Source of the DNA: CAYWFP01 sp964457365
GTDB taxonomy: Bacteria; Planctomycetota; SZUA-567
Direction: 5' to 3'
DNA length: 64,000 nt
NCBI GenBank assembly: GCA_964457365.1
Contig: CAYWFP010000006.1
Location: forward strand, 13,329-77,328
Numbering within the stretch: position 1 is the first letter of the stretch; every line of letters starts with the position of its first letter. A program made the translations under genes and the position numbers. This document shows positions 29,036-45,435 of the stretch, one piece after another. The notes below the pieces were generated by a model. That model was not told the origin of the DNA. It saw only the letters and a program-made list of their open reading frames with translations, and ran no database searches.

Positions 29036-29203
29036 AGGAGGAGTGGCACGGAGGTGGCCGCGGCCGGGTTCACCGCCGCGTTCACCACCATTCCCGGCGC
29101 CAACGGTCCGCGTACCGATCGCTATCGACTGCACCGGTACGAGGCGCACGAATTTCTCGCCGCGCGGCTGCGCCTCTCGTCGCCCTCGGAGACGCCGGGA
29201 TAA
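29036..29203 (+). pseudogene. C-terminal fragment of a polysaccharide deacetylase-like gene
   Basis: The plus strand reads EVAAAGFTAAFTTIPGANG, then PRTDRYRLHRYEAHEFLAARL, ending in TAA at 29201. This matches the last strand and helix of NodB-type polysaccharide deacetylases, where a TTxPGxN turn is followed by an R-rich strand. No start codon, ribosome site or upstream catalytic motifs exist, so it is a leftover tail. Assignment is by resemblance. Confidence 0.45.
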
Positions 29204-29217
29204 ATGCTCGGCCGGAT

Positions 29218-29520
29218 TCAGGCCGAGGCCGGCGAGTCGATCTCTTCGACCGTGGCGGTGGTGTCGACGGTCTTCGCCGATTCGGGGTACATCGCCTCGT
29301 TCACCGCCCTGCCGGCCTTTTTGCCGATGTACCGGCCCAGTAGCGCGGAGCCGACGATGCTGATCATCCAGCCGCCGGGACCGAGGGTGTGCAGGGAGAG
29401 AACCCTCGCGTTCCAGAGCATGTGGCCCAGCGTCGCGCCACTGATGCCGCCGATCCACTTGCCGCCGATCTCGATGCGCGAAGCCTTGCTCGATCCGGTA
29501 ACCATTTTCAACAAGCCCAT
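29218..29520 (-). CDS. small glycine-rich membrane protein
   Basis: A 100-residue protein with an excellent AGGAGG upstream of ATG 29520. Gly-rich helices IGGKWIGGISGATLGHML and GWMISIVGSALLGRYIGKKAGRAVNE resemble glycine-zipper or GlsB/YeaQ-type stress membrane proteins, though the classic GLIAG opening is absent. It lies convergent to a deacetylase fragment and downstream of the polyketide operon; no functional link is evident. Confidence 0.6.
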   Translation of the reverse strand: MGLLKMVTGSSKASRIEIGGKWIGGISGATLGHMLWNARVLSLHTLGPGGWMISIVGSALLGRYIGKKAGRAVNEAMYPESAKTVDTTATVEEIDSPASA

Positions 29521-29684
29521 TATCCATCCTCCTTACGTGTTATTGCACTCGATCGAGGCGCCGCCGTCAACAACGAATACCGTTTGCGCGCTCCGATAAA
29601 TCGATCCCCTGTTATCGTATCGATCTGCGAGCCGGGTGAAAAGCTCCGATTCCGGATGTATCCAAAATGATGCCCGAAAGCGGG

Positions 29685-30488
29685 TTACGCCAACTGCCCG
29701 CCGTCGATCACGAACTCGCTGCCGGTGACGTAGCGGCTGGCGTCGCAAGCGAGGAAGCAGACCAGTTCGGCCACCTCGTCGCACTCCGCGAAGCGTTTCA
29801 GCGGAACCTTCTTCGCCATGTAGGCCCAGGCCGCCTCCTCGTCGCCGCCGCACTTCTCCAGCAGCTTCGGCCAGTAGGGCGCACGCGTGTAGAGATCGCT
29901 CCGCACGCCGCCCGGACAGATCGCGTTGACGCGCACGCCGTTCTCCAACTCCGCGCACTCCAGCGCCAGCGCGCGCGTCAAGAGACACGCGCCGCCTTTG
30001 CTGGCGCAGTACGCGCTCATCTCGGCCTTTGCTTTTTTGCCGAAGACCGAGGCGATATTGACAATGCTGCCGCCCTTGCGCATGGCGCGGATGCCGTGGC
30101 GCGAGCCGAGGAAGACGCCGTCGAGGTTGACCGAGAGCACGTCCCGCCAGCGCTTGTAGGTCAGCGACTTCAACGGCGTCTTCGGGGCGATGCCGGCGTT
30201 ATTCACCAGGATGCGGAGCACGCCCAGCTCGCGCTTGAGCGACTTCATCAGCTCTTTCCAGTTCGCTTCGTCCGCGACGTTGAGGACGTGAGTACGGAAC
30301 GGCCGGCCAATCATCTCCAGAGCGGCGGCGGTCTCGGCGAGGCGGTTGACGTCGATATCGGTGGCCATCACATGCGCGCCGCGACGGGCGAGCATCTCGC
30401 AGCAGGCGCGGCCGATACCGCTGGCCGCGCCGGTGACCAGGGCGACACGTTCGGCCAGGGGAGACGCGAGTTCGTCTTCTGCGCTCAT
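29685..30488 (-). CDS. SDR-type 3-oxoacyl reductase-like enzyme of the PKS operon
   Basis: A 267-residue FabG-like reductase. TGAASGIGRACCEML binds NADP(H), LVNNAGIAP is the NNAG motif, and IASVFGKKAKAEMSAYCASKGG gives the catalytic Ser, Tyr and Lys. YVTGSEFVIDGG is the standard C-terminal motif. AAAAGG precedes ATG 30488, ten bases after the PKS A stop, so it is the last gene of the operon. It may reduce a keto group released from, or still bound to, the synthase, in addition to the built-in KR. No terminator is visible after it. Confidence 0.85.
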   Translation of the reverse strand: MSAEDELASPLAERVALVTGAASGIGRACCEMLARRGAHVMATDIDVNRLAETAAALEMIGRPFRTHVLNVADEANWKELMKSLKRELGVLRILVNNAGIAPKTPLKSLTYKRWRDVLSVNLDGVFLGSRHGIRAMRKGGSIVNIASVFGKKAKAEMSAYCASKGGACLLTRALALECAELENGVRVNAICPGGVRSDLYTRAPYWPKLLEKCGGDEEAAWAYMAKKVPLKRFAECDEVAELVCFLACDASRYVTGSEFVIDGGQLA

Positions 30489-30498
30489 CGTCGACCTT

Positions 30499-37755
<7,257 letters not shown>

Positions 37756-37850
37756 CCCCGCGCGGGCATAGGCCAGGACATGAAAGGAGGCGTCAAGCTG
37801 GATGCGGATGAGATCCCCCTTTCGTCATACCGGCGCGCAAAACGGCCGGC

Positions 37851-38603
37851 TCAATCGACAGCCTTCGCCGTTTTCCCGTTTAGCGTGAAGATCGGCGTGA
37901 CCACGTACCCGATGTTCTGGAACAGCCGGCAGCGGGTGTCGAGTCGGATTCGCGGATACAGATCCATGAAAAGCTGCTTGAGCATTCCCTGTTCGCTCTC
38001 GGGAGCCTCCGGAACCACCGGCAATTCGCACGCGCGCACGAAGACCTCCCGGGCGAAAGCCGTCTCGGCGATCCAGATGCCGCCGTTCAAGTAACGGAAC
38101 TCGCTGCCCTCATCGGCGACGCGTTCCTCGAATTCCTTGAAGCGTTTGACATTCGGCCAGTTGAGCCGGTCGGCGCCGAAGAGCATGGCGCAGTCGAAGT
38201 CCAGCTCGAAACCGTCGACGATGCGGTGCGGATCGTCGATAACGATGGCGTCGCGCGAGTCGATATAGAGCGTGTACTTCGTGGGGATCTCCTGCAAAGC
38301 CGCGTGCAGCACGCGCGGTTTGTCGCGACTGTTGACCCACGGATCGACCCCCTGGCCGTGTACCCGCACCGGTACGCCCAGATGCGCGAGGCTCTCCTCG
38401 AGAGCGCCCATGGCTTCGTGGCCGTTGTTACAGGTAATGACGGTGGTATCGCGGAGAGGGCCGACCTCTCGTTTCGGCGAGGCGTAGAACCATTGCTTGA
38501 TCGGCTGCCAGTGGACCTTGTGCGTATGCGGTCCCTGGGCGTGGATCACCACCGGGTGCGTATCGAAGAGCGTATTGGTCAGCACGCGCGGCCTCTTCGT
38601 CAC
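37851..38603 (-). CDS. PLOD-type glycosyltransferase-like protein in the PKS operon
   Basis: A 250-residue protein resembling the glycosyltransferase domain of procollagen lysyl hydroxylases and bacterial relatives. YTLYIDSRDAIVIDDP carries the metal-binding DxxD, LNGGIWIAETAFAREV is the acceptor-side motif, and EQGMLKQLFMDLYPRIRLDTRC matches the late conserved stretch. It starts at GTG 38603, overlapping the ACP stop (GTGA). Its place between ACP and PKS A suggests glycosyl transfer onto the polyketide product. Family assignment is moderate; the substrate is inferred. Confidence 0.7.
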   Translation of the reverse strand: MTKRPRVLTNTLFDTHPVVIHAQGPHTHKVHWQPIKQWFYASPKREVGPLRDTTVITCNNGHEAMGALEESLAHLGVPVRVHGQGVDPWVNSRDKPRVLHAALQEIPTKYTLYIDSRDAIVIDDPHRIVDGFELDFDCAMLFGADRLNWPNVKRFKEFEERVADEGSEFRYLNGGIWIAETAFAREVFVRACELPVVPEAPESEQGMLKQLFMDLYPRIRLDTRCRLFQNIGYVVTPIFTLNGKTAKAVD

Positions 38604-38911
38604 ATCTTCTGCGGACCGCTCGGCTGGGCGGAATGATCGGTCGTCTCGTGGATGAAGGAGGCCAATGTATCCAAGCTCAGATCGCCGACGTACTTGCCGT
38701 CTTTCATCAGGAGCTGCTCGTACGGCAGGCGGCAGTCGAAATGCATATCCAGCGACGCCAGAAGATGCAACACATCGACGGAGGTGAAGCCCAAATCCTC
38801 GCCCAATCGAGTCTCAGGATCGAGACGTATATCGTCGAGATCCCAGTCCGACACCATCTGGCCGACGACCTCGGTCGTGCCGGCCATAACCTCGTCCTTG
38901 CTCAAGGACAT
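38600..38911 (-). CDS. discrete acyl carrier protein
   Basis: A 103-residue acidic protein with the carrier motif DLGFTSVDVLHLLASLD, where Ser in FTSVD would carry phosphopantetheine; the usual DSL is replaced by TSV. The predicted four-helix pattern and length fit ACPs. AAGGAT precedes ATG 38911. The glycosyltransferase start overlaps its stop. In the operon it could load the starter acyl group or present intermediates to the glycosyltransferase. Confidence 0.88.
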   Translation of the reverse strand: MSLSKDEVMAGTTEVVGQMVSDWDLDDIRLDPETRLGEDLGFTSVDVLHLLASLDMHFDCRLPYEQLLMKDGKYVGDLSLDTLASFIHETTDHSAQPSGPQKM

Positions 38912-38989
38912 AACGTGATCCTTTCCGATGACAATATGCGTGGCATCAACCTTGGCGGCGATTATAGTCCGCCATCTGCGATTGACCAG

Positions 38990-41900
38990 TTAAAAGCGAA
39001 TCAGACTTCGCCCGCAGGTCCAGGCCAGAACCCGATTCGACATAACTCTAAAATCGACAACATATTCCAAGTCCGACCCGGCGGGTTTCACCCGGCAACG
39101 CGAATCGGAATCCACGGCAACGACCTCCCATGCGTCGGGCTTTCCCTGCAGGCCCAGTCCGCTCGCCTTGGCCGCGGCCTCCTTGGCGCACCAGTACTTC
39201 AACAGCGTTTCGGGCTCCCGAGCAGGAAGGCGGTCCAGTTCCGCTTGCGTAAATGACCGTTGCAGCCACGGCCCTACAGCCCGTGCGCCGGGAAGCTCGA
39301 GATCCACACCTGCCGGCCTGCCGTTTTCGCTGCACGCCGCCGCGGCCACGTCCTCCGCGTGGGTGATGGAGACCGTCGGCGGACGGGGCAGATGCGCGCA
39401 CCGGACCACCGGCATGCCGTTCTCGTCGTTGTCGATCCCCAGGTCCGCCGGCCCCAGCAGCATCCCGTGGTGCGCCCACGCCCACGCCGTCACCGCCTCC
39501 TTGGCGGCGATGCGCCCGAGGAGGTAGCTTATCCGGCGCGGGCTTCCGGCCGGGAAGGCGTAGTAGCGCTCCCGCTCGGCTTCGTCGAGGTAGACGTGCG
39601 CGAGTACGCGCTGCCAGATGCCCCAGCTCGATTCCAGGAACGTTTTGCTCAAGACATTCACCATACGGATGAGCAAGCCGGGCGCCTGCGTCTCGACCGG
39701 AACGCTTATGCGGGCCTCGAGTTGCGGGAAATTGATCCGTTCGATAAACCCCGGCGGACAGTCGAAGAGCCGTTTACGTCCCCCTTCGACCAGCATGATC
39801 GTTTGTTCGTCCGGGGTGATGAACTCGTAGCGCGTGTGGACGATGCCGTTCTCGATCCGCAGCGCGCCGCGGCAGAGTACCTGCGTCTCCGGCGCAACCC
39901 GGGCGAAGATAGTGATGCGCTCCATGGCGAAGGGGAAGACGCCGAAGCTGTGCCGCTCGCTCCGCTCGACCAGCCAGTAGGCGACCAACTGCCCCGCGCA
40001 GTCCAGGAGCAGCGGCTCAAGCGCCAGCGTCGGTGCCGGATGGTCCGGGAAATACCGGCGCGGATCGCTCTCGCGGATTACCGCCTCGTAGCCGTGGGCG
40101 TCCATCCAGTTCACCTTCCGGATACCCTGCAGCGACGGGCCGTGAAACAGGAAATAGCGGTAGAACTCGTCGACCGTGACGCGGGGAGGCCGGGCCTCGG
40201 CATCGGGCCGGATCTCCGAAGAAGGCGCGGCGGGGTATTCGTCGGCGCAGACCACCACGGCCTCCAACACCAGTGCGCGCGCTTCCTCGTCGGCGAGTTC
40301 ATACACGCGCACGCGCGCGGCGCGCTCCGCCGGCTCGGATCCGATCCGCTCGGCCTGCAGTTCGATGCCGACGGCACCACGATCAAGTGCGAGCCAGCGC
40401 ATGCCGCGCACCTCGTCCAGCCGGATCGCCATGCCGCCAAGAAGCGCTACCGCCGCCTCGGCGACCGCTTCGATGCTGAACGCCATCGGCTGCACCGGCA
40501 GGCCCGACTCTGGCGCCGTCTGCGCGACCTTCCCCGCGCGGCCGAAACAGTGATCCAGCAGGTACCGGTCCTCTCCGGCGGCCAGCCGCCGGCGCGCGAC
40601 CAGGCGCGTCGGGCTCCGCTCGACCACCTCGCCCAGGAGCGGAGCAGAAGGTTTTGTCCCCGTCGGGCTCGGCGCCGTCTCCGGCGGCCGAACGCGTGGT
40701 GACGCGGCGGGCTGTTGCAAGCGTGCGACAAGCAGGGCGTGCAGGCGCGCCTGGCTTTCGAGAAACCGGTTCATCAACTCGAAATGGGCCTTGACGATCT
40801 CCGCGCGGTCGACCGGCACCCGCTGCGGCAACGCGGGTGGCGGGGGCGCGGATGGGATCGCGGTCGTCGGAGAAGGCGCGTGTTCGTCCGCGGATGCCGG
40901 CCTCACCGGCGGCAACAACTCGTCCAGGCTTGCAGGCTCCGGCGAGCCTTCGGCCAAGAGCGCTTCGGCGTTCCACGGCACGCCGGCGACGTACAACTGC
41001 CCGAGTCCGTCCAGAAAGCTCTGCAGGCTCGGCTCCGCGCCCATGGCCAGCGCCGTGTGCGGCCGTCCGCGCAGGATGTCGCCGACGAACGGAGTGAGCA
41101 GGTTTCCCGGTCCGACTTCGAGAAAGGTGCGCACGCCGTCCTCGTGGAGCCGTTCGACGGTCTCGCGGAAGCGCACCGTGTGGACGAGCTGGTTGCGGAT
41201 CGTCTCGAGCATGGCTTCGGATTCTTCCGGCATGGGTCCCACGGCATAACAACTGAAGAGCGGAATCGTCCCGCCCCGCAGACGCAACCGCGCGAAGAAC
41301 CCGTCGTAACGCTGGAGCCGCTTCGCGAAGAGCGGCGTATGGAACGGCAGATCGAAAGGGATCGGCAGGCAGATCGCGCCCGCCTCCTGCAGACGGTCGA
41401 TGGCCCGCTCCATCGCCTCGTCATCGCCGAAGAGGACGAGTTGGTGCGGCGCGTTGTCCATGGTCAGAAAGACGCGCTCGCCATCGACCACGTCGGCGAG
41501 GCAGTCGCGGTCGCGTACACTCACGGCCACACTGCGCCCGCGCGGGACCGTCTCGCTCCGCTCCACCTCGCGGGCGAAATCCGCCAGTTCCCGCAAGAGC
41601 TGCAGGTATTCGCCGCGTTCGATACGGCTGCTTCCGCTGGCGACGAGGGCGATGTTCTCCCCGTTACTGTGACCGAGCATCGCGTCGACGGGAACGCCAA
41701 GCCGCCCGAGCAGATCGCAGAGCCCCAGCGTGCCGACGACCACCGCCGCGCCGCCGGCGTTGATGTCCAGAAGAAAACGCTTCACCGCTTCGCCTTGTTC
41801 TCCCGTCAATACGGCCGGCGGATGGAGCAGCGTACTGACCGCGTTCTCCTGCGGATGCGCGAAGGTCGCGTCGAGCTGGTCGAACGCGGACCTTATCGAC

Positions 41901-43339
41901 GGGAACGCCAGCGCCAGGTCGTGCATCATGCCGGTCTGCTGGGCGCCCTGTCCGGGCATCAGCCAGGCGACCGTTCCCCGCTCGGTTTCGACCGCGACGC
42001 CGTACCATATGCCGTACCGCGTCCGCAGTCTTCCCTTCTCCGGCAGCAGCGGTCGAATCCGCCGAAGCTTCTGCAGCAATTCCAGGCTGTCGCTCGCGCG
42101 GACCGCCAGCCGCGCCGGGCCGTCCGCCTCTGGCAGCAACGCCTGCGCCAACGACTCCGCCGAGACGTCCGGTCGGGTTTCGAGCCGGCGGATCAAATCG
42201 TCGATCCGTGCGAGCATGGCTTGCGGCGACGGCGCGCCGAGGAGAAACAACGTTTCCGTCCGGATCGGCGTGCGCGGAGCGCGCCCGCTCGCGGCTTCGC
42301 ACAACCGCCAATGACAGGCCATTCCGCCGGGTTCGACGGAGGTGATGCCCACGCGTCGGAGATCGGCCTCTGCGCGGAACCACGCGCGGGCGCTCGTGTC
42401 GACCCGCATGTTCGCGTCTGTCGTCGTCGCGCCGGAGAGCGGCGGCAGCAGTTTCTCCCGGAGCGCCAGGCAGCCGCAGAACAGCGCGCCCAATCCCGCC
42501 GCCGCGCCGGCGTGGTCGAAGACGTTCTTCTCGCATCCCAACGTCACCACCGGCAGCGCGAGTCCCGGCGGCAGGCGCGATTCGAGGGACTCCAGTTCCC
42601 GTCGGTCCTGAGACGGGCCGCCGCCGCTCAGGAGTTGCCATGACGGCGGCAGCGGTTCATTCGGATAGGCCGTCTCCAGCAACGCGTCCAACGTGTCTCG
42701 CGAAGCATGCGGCCAGGCGAGCTCCGGCTCGTGTACGCGAATGATCGCTTCGAGTACGGCGTAGGCCTTCGTATTCTCCGTCTCGCGGCTCAGCACCAGG
42801 CAGACCCCGCCGGCCATGGGAAGGATGCCCTCTGCGCCATCGGCGAGTGCGCGCATGGGCGTATTGAGCAGCAAGCCGCTTCCGCGCAGGTGCAGCAGCA
42901 GCGCTTCGGGGATCATGCGCTGCACCGCCAGGAGGGCCACGGTCGGGGACGCCTCCAGCATCCTTCCCGCCACGTTCAGCAATGCGCCCGAATCCGAGAG
43001 CGGCGCGTGAAAGCGGAGGTACGGGTAGTCCTTCGCCAGCGAAGCGGCCCAATCCGGCGGGGCGACGACATCGACAGCCGGCGCGACACCGCCGGGCCGC
43101 GCCAGAATTCGGGCGTACTCCGTCTCTGTCGCGTACAGCAGCGGGATCTTCGTCTCGGGCTCGACTCCCGCGTCGCGCAACGCTCCACGTACGAGCGCGG
43201 CCGGGTCGGGAATCGGCGCGCGCGTCGCTTCGGGAGGACGCCCCGGACTGCGCAGCAGCGCCCAGATATCCTCGAGCGTATTGTACTGCGCCAGGTGGGC
43301 GCTCACGCCGATGATCGCGAGTGGTCCGCTCGGATTCAT
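38990..43339 (-). CDS. PKS B: inactive KS-AT-DH-phosphopantetheinyl transferase
   Basis: 1449 residues. Residues 1-330 follow a ketosynthase fold (LAIIGVSAHL, FDHAGAAAGLGALFCG), but the active-site Cys segment is replaced by ASPTVALLAV and the HGTGT histidine is lost, so this is a chain-length-factor-like domain. AT (about 455-800) has LMPGQGAQQTG and GHSNGE with Ser558. A PfaC-like double-hotdog dehydratase (about 900-1215) has LLDHCFGRAG with His930, PVQPMAFSIEAVAEAA and FHGPSLQG. The C-terminal Sfp-type transferase (about 1250-1449) has GVDLEL and WCAKEAAAKASGLGL. It can thus activate the operon's ACPs itself. AGAGG precedes ATG 43339, nine bases after the methyltransferase. Confidence 0.9.
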   Translation of the reverse strand: MNPSGPLAIIGVSAHLAQYNTLEDIWALLRSPGRPPEATRAPIPDPAALVRGALRDAGVEPETKIPLLYATETEYARILARPGGVAPAVDVVAPPDWAASLAKDYPYLRFHAPLSDSGALLNVAGRMLEASPTVALLAVQRMIPEALLLHLRGSGLLLNTPMRALADGAEGILPMAGGVCLVLSRETENTKAYAVLEAIIRVHEPELAWPHASRDTLDALLETAYPNEPLPPSWQLLSGGGPSQDRRELESLESRLPPGLALPVVTLGCEKNVFDHAGAAAGLGALFCGCLALREKLLPPLSGATTTDANMRVDTSARAWFRAEADLRRVGITSVEPGGMACHWRLCEAASGRAPRTPIRTETLFLLGAPSPQAMLARIDDLIRRLETRPDVSAESLAQALLPEADGPARLAVRASDSLELLQKLRRIRPLLPEKGRLRTRYGIWYGVAVETERGTVAWLMPGQGAQQTGMMHDLALAFPSIRSAFDQLDATFAHPQENAVSTLLHPPAVLTGEQGEAVKRFLLDINAGGAAVVVGTLGLCDLLGRLGVPVDAMLGHSNGENIALVASGSSRIERGEYLQLLRELADFAREVERSETVPRGRSVAVSVRDRDCLADVVDGERVFLTMDNAPHQLVLFGDDEAMERAIDRLQEAGAICLPIPFDLPFHTPLFAKRLQRYDGFFARLRLRGGTIPLFSCYAVGPMPEESEAMLETIRNQLVHTVRFRETVERLHEDGVRTFLEVGPGNLLTPFVGDILRGRPHTALAMGAEPSLQSFLDGLGQLYVAGVPWNAEALLAEGSPEPASLDELLPPVRPASADEHAPSPTTAIPSAPPPPALPQRVPVDRAEIVKAHFELMNRFLESQARLHALLVARLQQPAASPRVRPPETAPSPTGTKPSAPLLGEVVERSPTRLVARRRLAAGEDRYLLDHCFGRAGKVAQTAPESGLPVQPMAFSIEAVAEAAVALLGGMAIRLDEVRGMRWLALDRGAVGIELQAERIGSEPAERAARVRVYELADEEARALVLEAVVVCADEYPAAPSSEIRPDAEARPPRVTVDEFYRYFLFHGPSLQGIRKVNWMDAHGYEAVIRESDPRRYFPDHPAPTLALEPLLLDCAGQLVAYWLVERSERHSFGVFPFAMERITIFARVAPETQVLCRGALRIENGIVHTRYEFITPDEQTIMLVEGGRKRLFDCPPGFIERINFPQLEARISVPVETQAPGLLIRMVNVLSKTFLESSWGIWQRVLAHVYLDEAERERYYAFPAGSPRRISYLLGRIAAKEAVTAWAWAHHGMLLGPADLGIDNDENGMPVVRCAHLPRPPTVSITHAEDVAAAACSENGRPAGVDLELPGARAVGPWLQRSFTQAELDRLPAREPETLLKYWCAKEAAAKASGLGLQGKPDAWEVVAVDSDSRCRVKPAGSDLEYVVDFRVMSNRVLAWTCGRSLIRF

Positions 43340-43348
43340 TCTCGGCCT

Positions 43349-44020
43349 CTACGCCTTCTCGATCCGCAGTTCGAATCCGAGTGAAGCCAGACCTTCTTCG
43401 GGCGAATAGATTTTGGCGTGGTCGGCGATGCCGGCCTCCTCGACAAACGCCTGCACTTCACCGGGCGTGAACTTGCCGTCGAGGACGCTGTTCTCGACGC
43501 CGGCTTTCGCGCGCATTCTGTTGAATGATGCCAGCGCCTCGGGATGCGGATCGCGCCGTACGTCGTGAATGACGGCGACCCCGCCCGGGGCGAGGACGCG
43601 GTCGATCTCCCGGAACGCCCGCACCGGATCGGGCCAGTGGTGAATCGTGCTGCGGCTGACGACCAGGTGCGCCGAACCGTCGCGGCACGGCAGTGCGTGC
43701 ACGTCGCCGGCCAGGAGGTGCACGCGGTCGGCGCAGTCGTCCTCGACCACCGCGCGTTTCGCCTCGCCGAGCATGTCCTGGTAATAATCCAGGCCGATCA
43801 ATCGCATTCGCGACAGATCCGGCATCGCCGCCAGCTTGAGCAGGACCTGCGCCGTGCCGGCGCCCACGTCCAGGAGCGCTGCGTCCGCGGGCTGCCGCCG
43901 GTATTCCCGCCCGATGCGCTCGATGAAGATCCTGTCGAACGGCTCGATATAATCCTGGGTGAATTTGTCGTACAGCTCCGCCGAGTAGCGCACGCGGATG
44001 CCTTGCTCTTCCCCGTTCAT
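43349..44020 (-). CDS. SAM-dependent methyltransferase
   Basis: A 223-residue class I methyltransferase. LLDVGAGTAQVLLKLA is motif I, LIGLDYYQDML motif II, and LVVSRSTIHHWPDPVRAFREIDRVLAPGG the strand-4/5 region typical of Methyltransf_11 enzymes. It starts at ATG 44020 (AAAGGA upstream), overlapping the stop of the acyl-CoA ligase-like gene by four bases (ATGA). Within the polyketide operon it could C- or O-methylate the chain or the starter. The target is not shown by sequence. Confidence 0.85.
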   Translation of the reverse strand: MNGEEQGIRVRYSAELYDKFTQDYIEPFDRIFIERIGREYRRQPADAALLDVGAGTAQVLLKLAAMPDLSRMRLIGLDYYQDMLGEAKRAVVEDDCADRVHLLAGDVHALPCRDGSAHLVVSRSTIHHWPDPVRAFREIDRVLAPGGVAVIHDVRRDPHPEALASFNRMRAKAGVENSVLDGKFTPGEVQAFVEEAGIADHAKIYSPEEGLASLGFELRIEKA

Positions 44021-45435
44021 GACGTTCCTTTCCCGCTTCGGTGCAGCGCGGAGAGAGAACGCGCGGCCGCCTCGACGCTCTCGGTCGCCGGAACTCCCCG
44101 CCCGCGCAGATAGGCCAGGCCCGCGCGAACCGTCGACTCCGCGCCCCAGACGAGGTGAACCTGCGGCTGCGGATAGGTCGCGTGCAGCGCGACGAGTCCG
44201 GCGAGTTGTTTTTCCAGGTAGCCGTCCCAATACCAGTTGCACGTGACCAGGGCGTCGACGCCGGGATTCTCCAGCACCGCGCGCATGCACGCGTCGACGC
44301 GCGCCGGATCGGCCATCACCGCGGGGGTGATGTCGAGCGGGTTGGCGTGGCTGGCGAAGGGCGGGATCAGCGCGCGGATGTTCTCGCGCGCCGCGTCTTC
44401 AAGCGGCGGAAGTGTCAGACCGTGCACGACGAGCCGGTCGACCAGGTTCACTCCGACGCCGCCGAGAGTGGTGACGACGCCGACACCACTGCCGCGCAGC
44501 GGTCGCCCCGTGGCCATGACGGCGAGGGCCTCGACCAACTCGGATACGGTCTCGACGAGGATGACGCCGCGTTCAAGCAGCAGTTCCCGCAGCGCCGCCG
44601 CCTCGGCCGCATCGGCGCCGGTATGACGTCTGCACGCCTTCACGCCCGTGTCGCTGCGCCCGCCTTTGAGGAGGACGATCGGCTTGCCGACTTTCCACAG
44701 CGCGCTCAGTCCCGCGTCAAGCGCATTCGGGTCGGATGTGTTCTCCAGGTATGCACCCACGCGTGGCGTCTGCGGATCCTCCGCGTAATACGCCAGAAGT
44801 TCGCCGAAAGTCAGGTCGGCCTCGTTGCCGCTGCTGACCATGCGGCTATAGCCGACGCCGCGCGCGCCCAGTCCCTCGAAGACGCGGGCGCAGATGCCGC
44901 CGCTCTGGCCGACGAAGCTGAAGCTCTGCGGATAACTGAGGTGCGATTCGTCCAGCGGCTGCAGCAGGAGGAAGTTCGCCATCAATTTCGACGGCGTCGA
45001 GAGCACGCCCATGCAGTTGGGACCACAGAGAAGCAGACCGAACTCGCGTGCCGTTTGGCGCAGATTCTCTTCCAGCGCTTCGCCCGCCTCGCCCGCCTCG
45101 CCGTACCCGCTGGTCAGGACGATTACGGCTTTGACACCGGCCTGTGCGCAGTCCGCGAGGGTATTCGGCACCAGCGGCGGCGGCAGGGCGATGATCGCGA
45201 GTTCCGGCGATTCGGGAAGATCCGCGAGCGACTTGTAGCAGCGGCGGTTCAGGATCTCGTCGTACTTGGGATTGACCGGGTAGATCCCGCCCGGAAAGCC
45301 CGCGCGTTTCAACGCCAGCACCGGCTGGCCGCTGGGCTTGAAGGGATCCGCGGAGGCGCCGACGACCGCCACGGCATTGGGCGCGAAGAGCGCCCGGAGA
45401 GCCGTCCGGCGATGAGCGGAGAGGACGGCGCTCAT
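44017..45435 (-). CDS. NDP-forming acyl-CoA ligase alpha-like protein
   Basis: A 472-residue homologue of the alpha part of ADP-forming acetyl-CoA synthetases and succinyl-CoA ligase. The N-terminal CoA-binding domain has AVVGASADPFKPSG and VNPKYDEILNRRCYKSL; CGPNCMGV and FVGQSGGICA follow. ACRRHTGADAAEAAAL contains the phospho-histidine loop. The ATP-grasp beta part is absent, so it either pairs with a subunit encoded elsewhere or binds acyl-CoA in another role. It overlaps IorB by ATGA and the methyltransferase by ATGA. Probable job: handling the acyl-CoA made by IorAB. Confidence 0.82.
   Translation of the reverse strand: MSAVLSAHRRTALRALFAPNAVAVVGASADPFKPSGQPVLALKRAGFPGGIYPVNPKYDEILNRRCYKSLADLPESPELAIIALPPPLVPNTLADCAQAGVKAVIVLTSGYGEAGEAGEALEENLRQTAREFGLLLCGPNCMGVLSTPSKLMANFLLLQPLDESHLSYPQSFSFVGQSGGICARVFEGLGARGVGYSRMVSSGNEADLTFGELLAYYAEDPQTPRVGAYLENTSDPNALDAGLSALWKVGKPIVLLKGGRSDTGVKACRRHTGADAAEAAALRELLLERGVILVETVSELVEALAVMATGRPLRGSGVGVVTTLGGVGVNLVDRLVVHGLTLPPLEDAARENIRALIPPFASHANPLDITPAVMADPARVDACMRAVLENPGVDALVTCNWYWDGYLEKQLAGLVALHATYPQPQVHLVWGAESTVRAGLAYLRGRGVPATESVEAAARSLSALHRSGKGTS

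Noticed and set aside
29533..29620. Minus-strand phrase VFVVDGGASIE resembling an SDR C-terminus
   Set aside because: Only about a dozen residues match and the complete SDR next door already has its own ending. It could be an old SDR tail but is too short to call.
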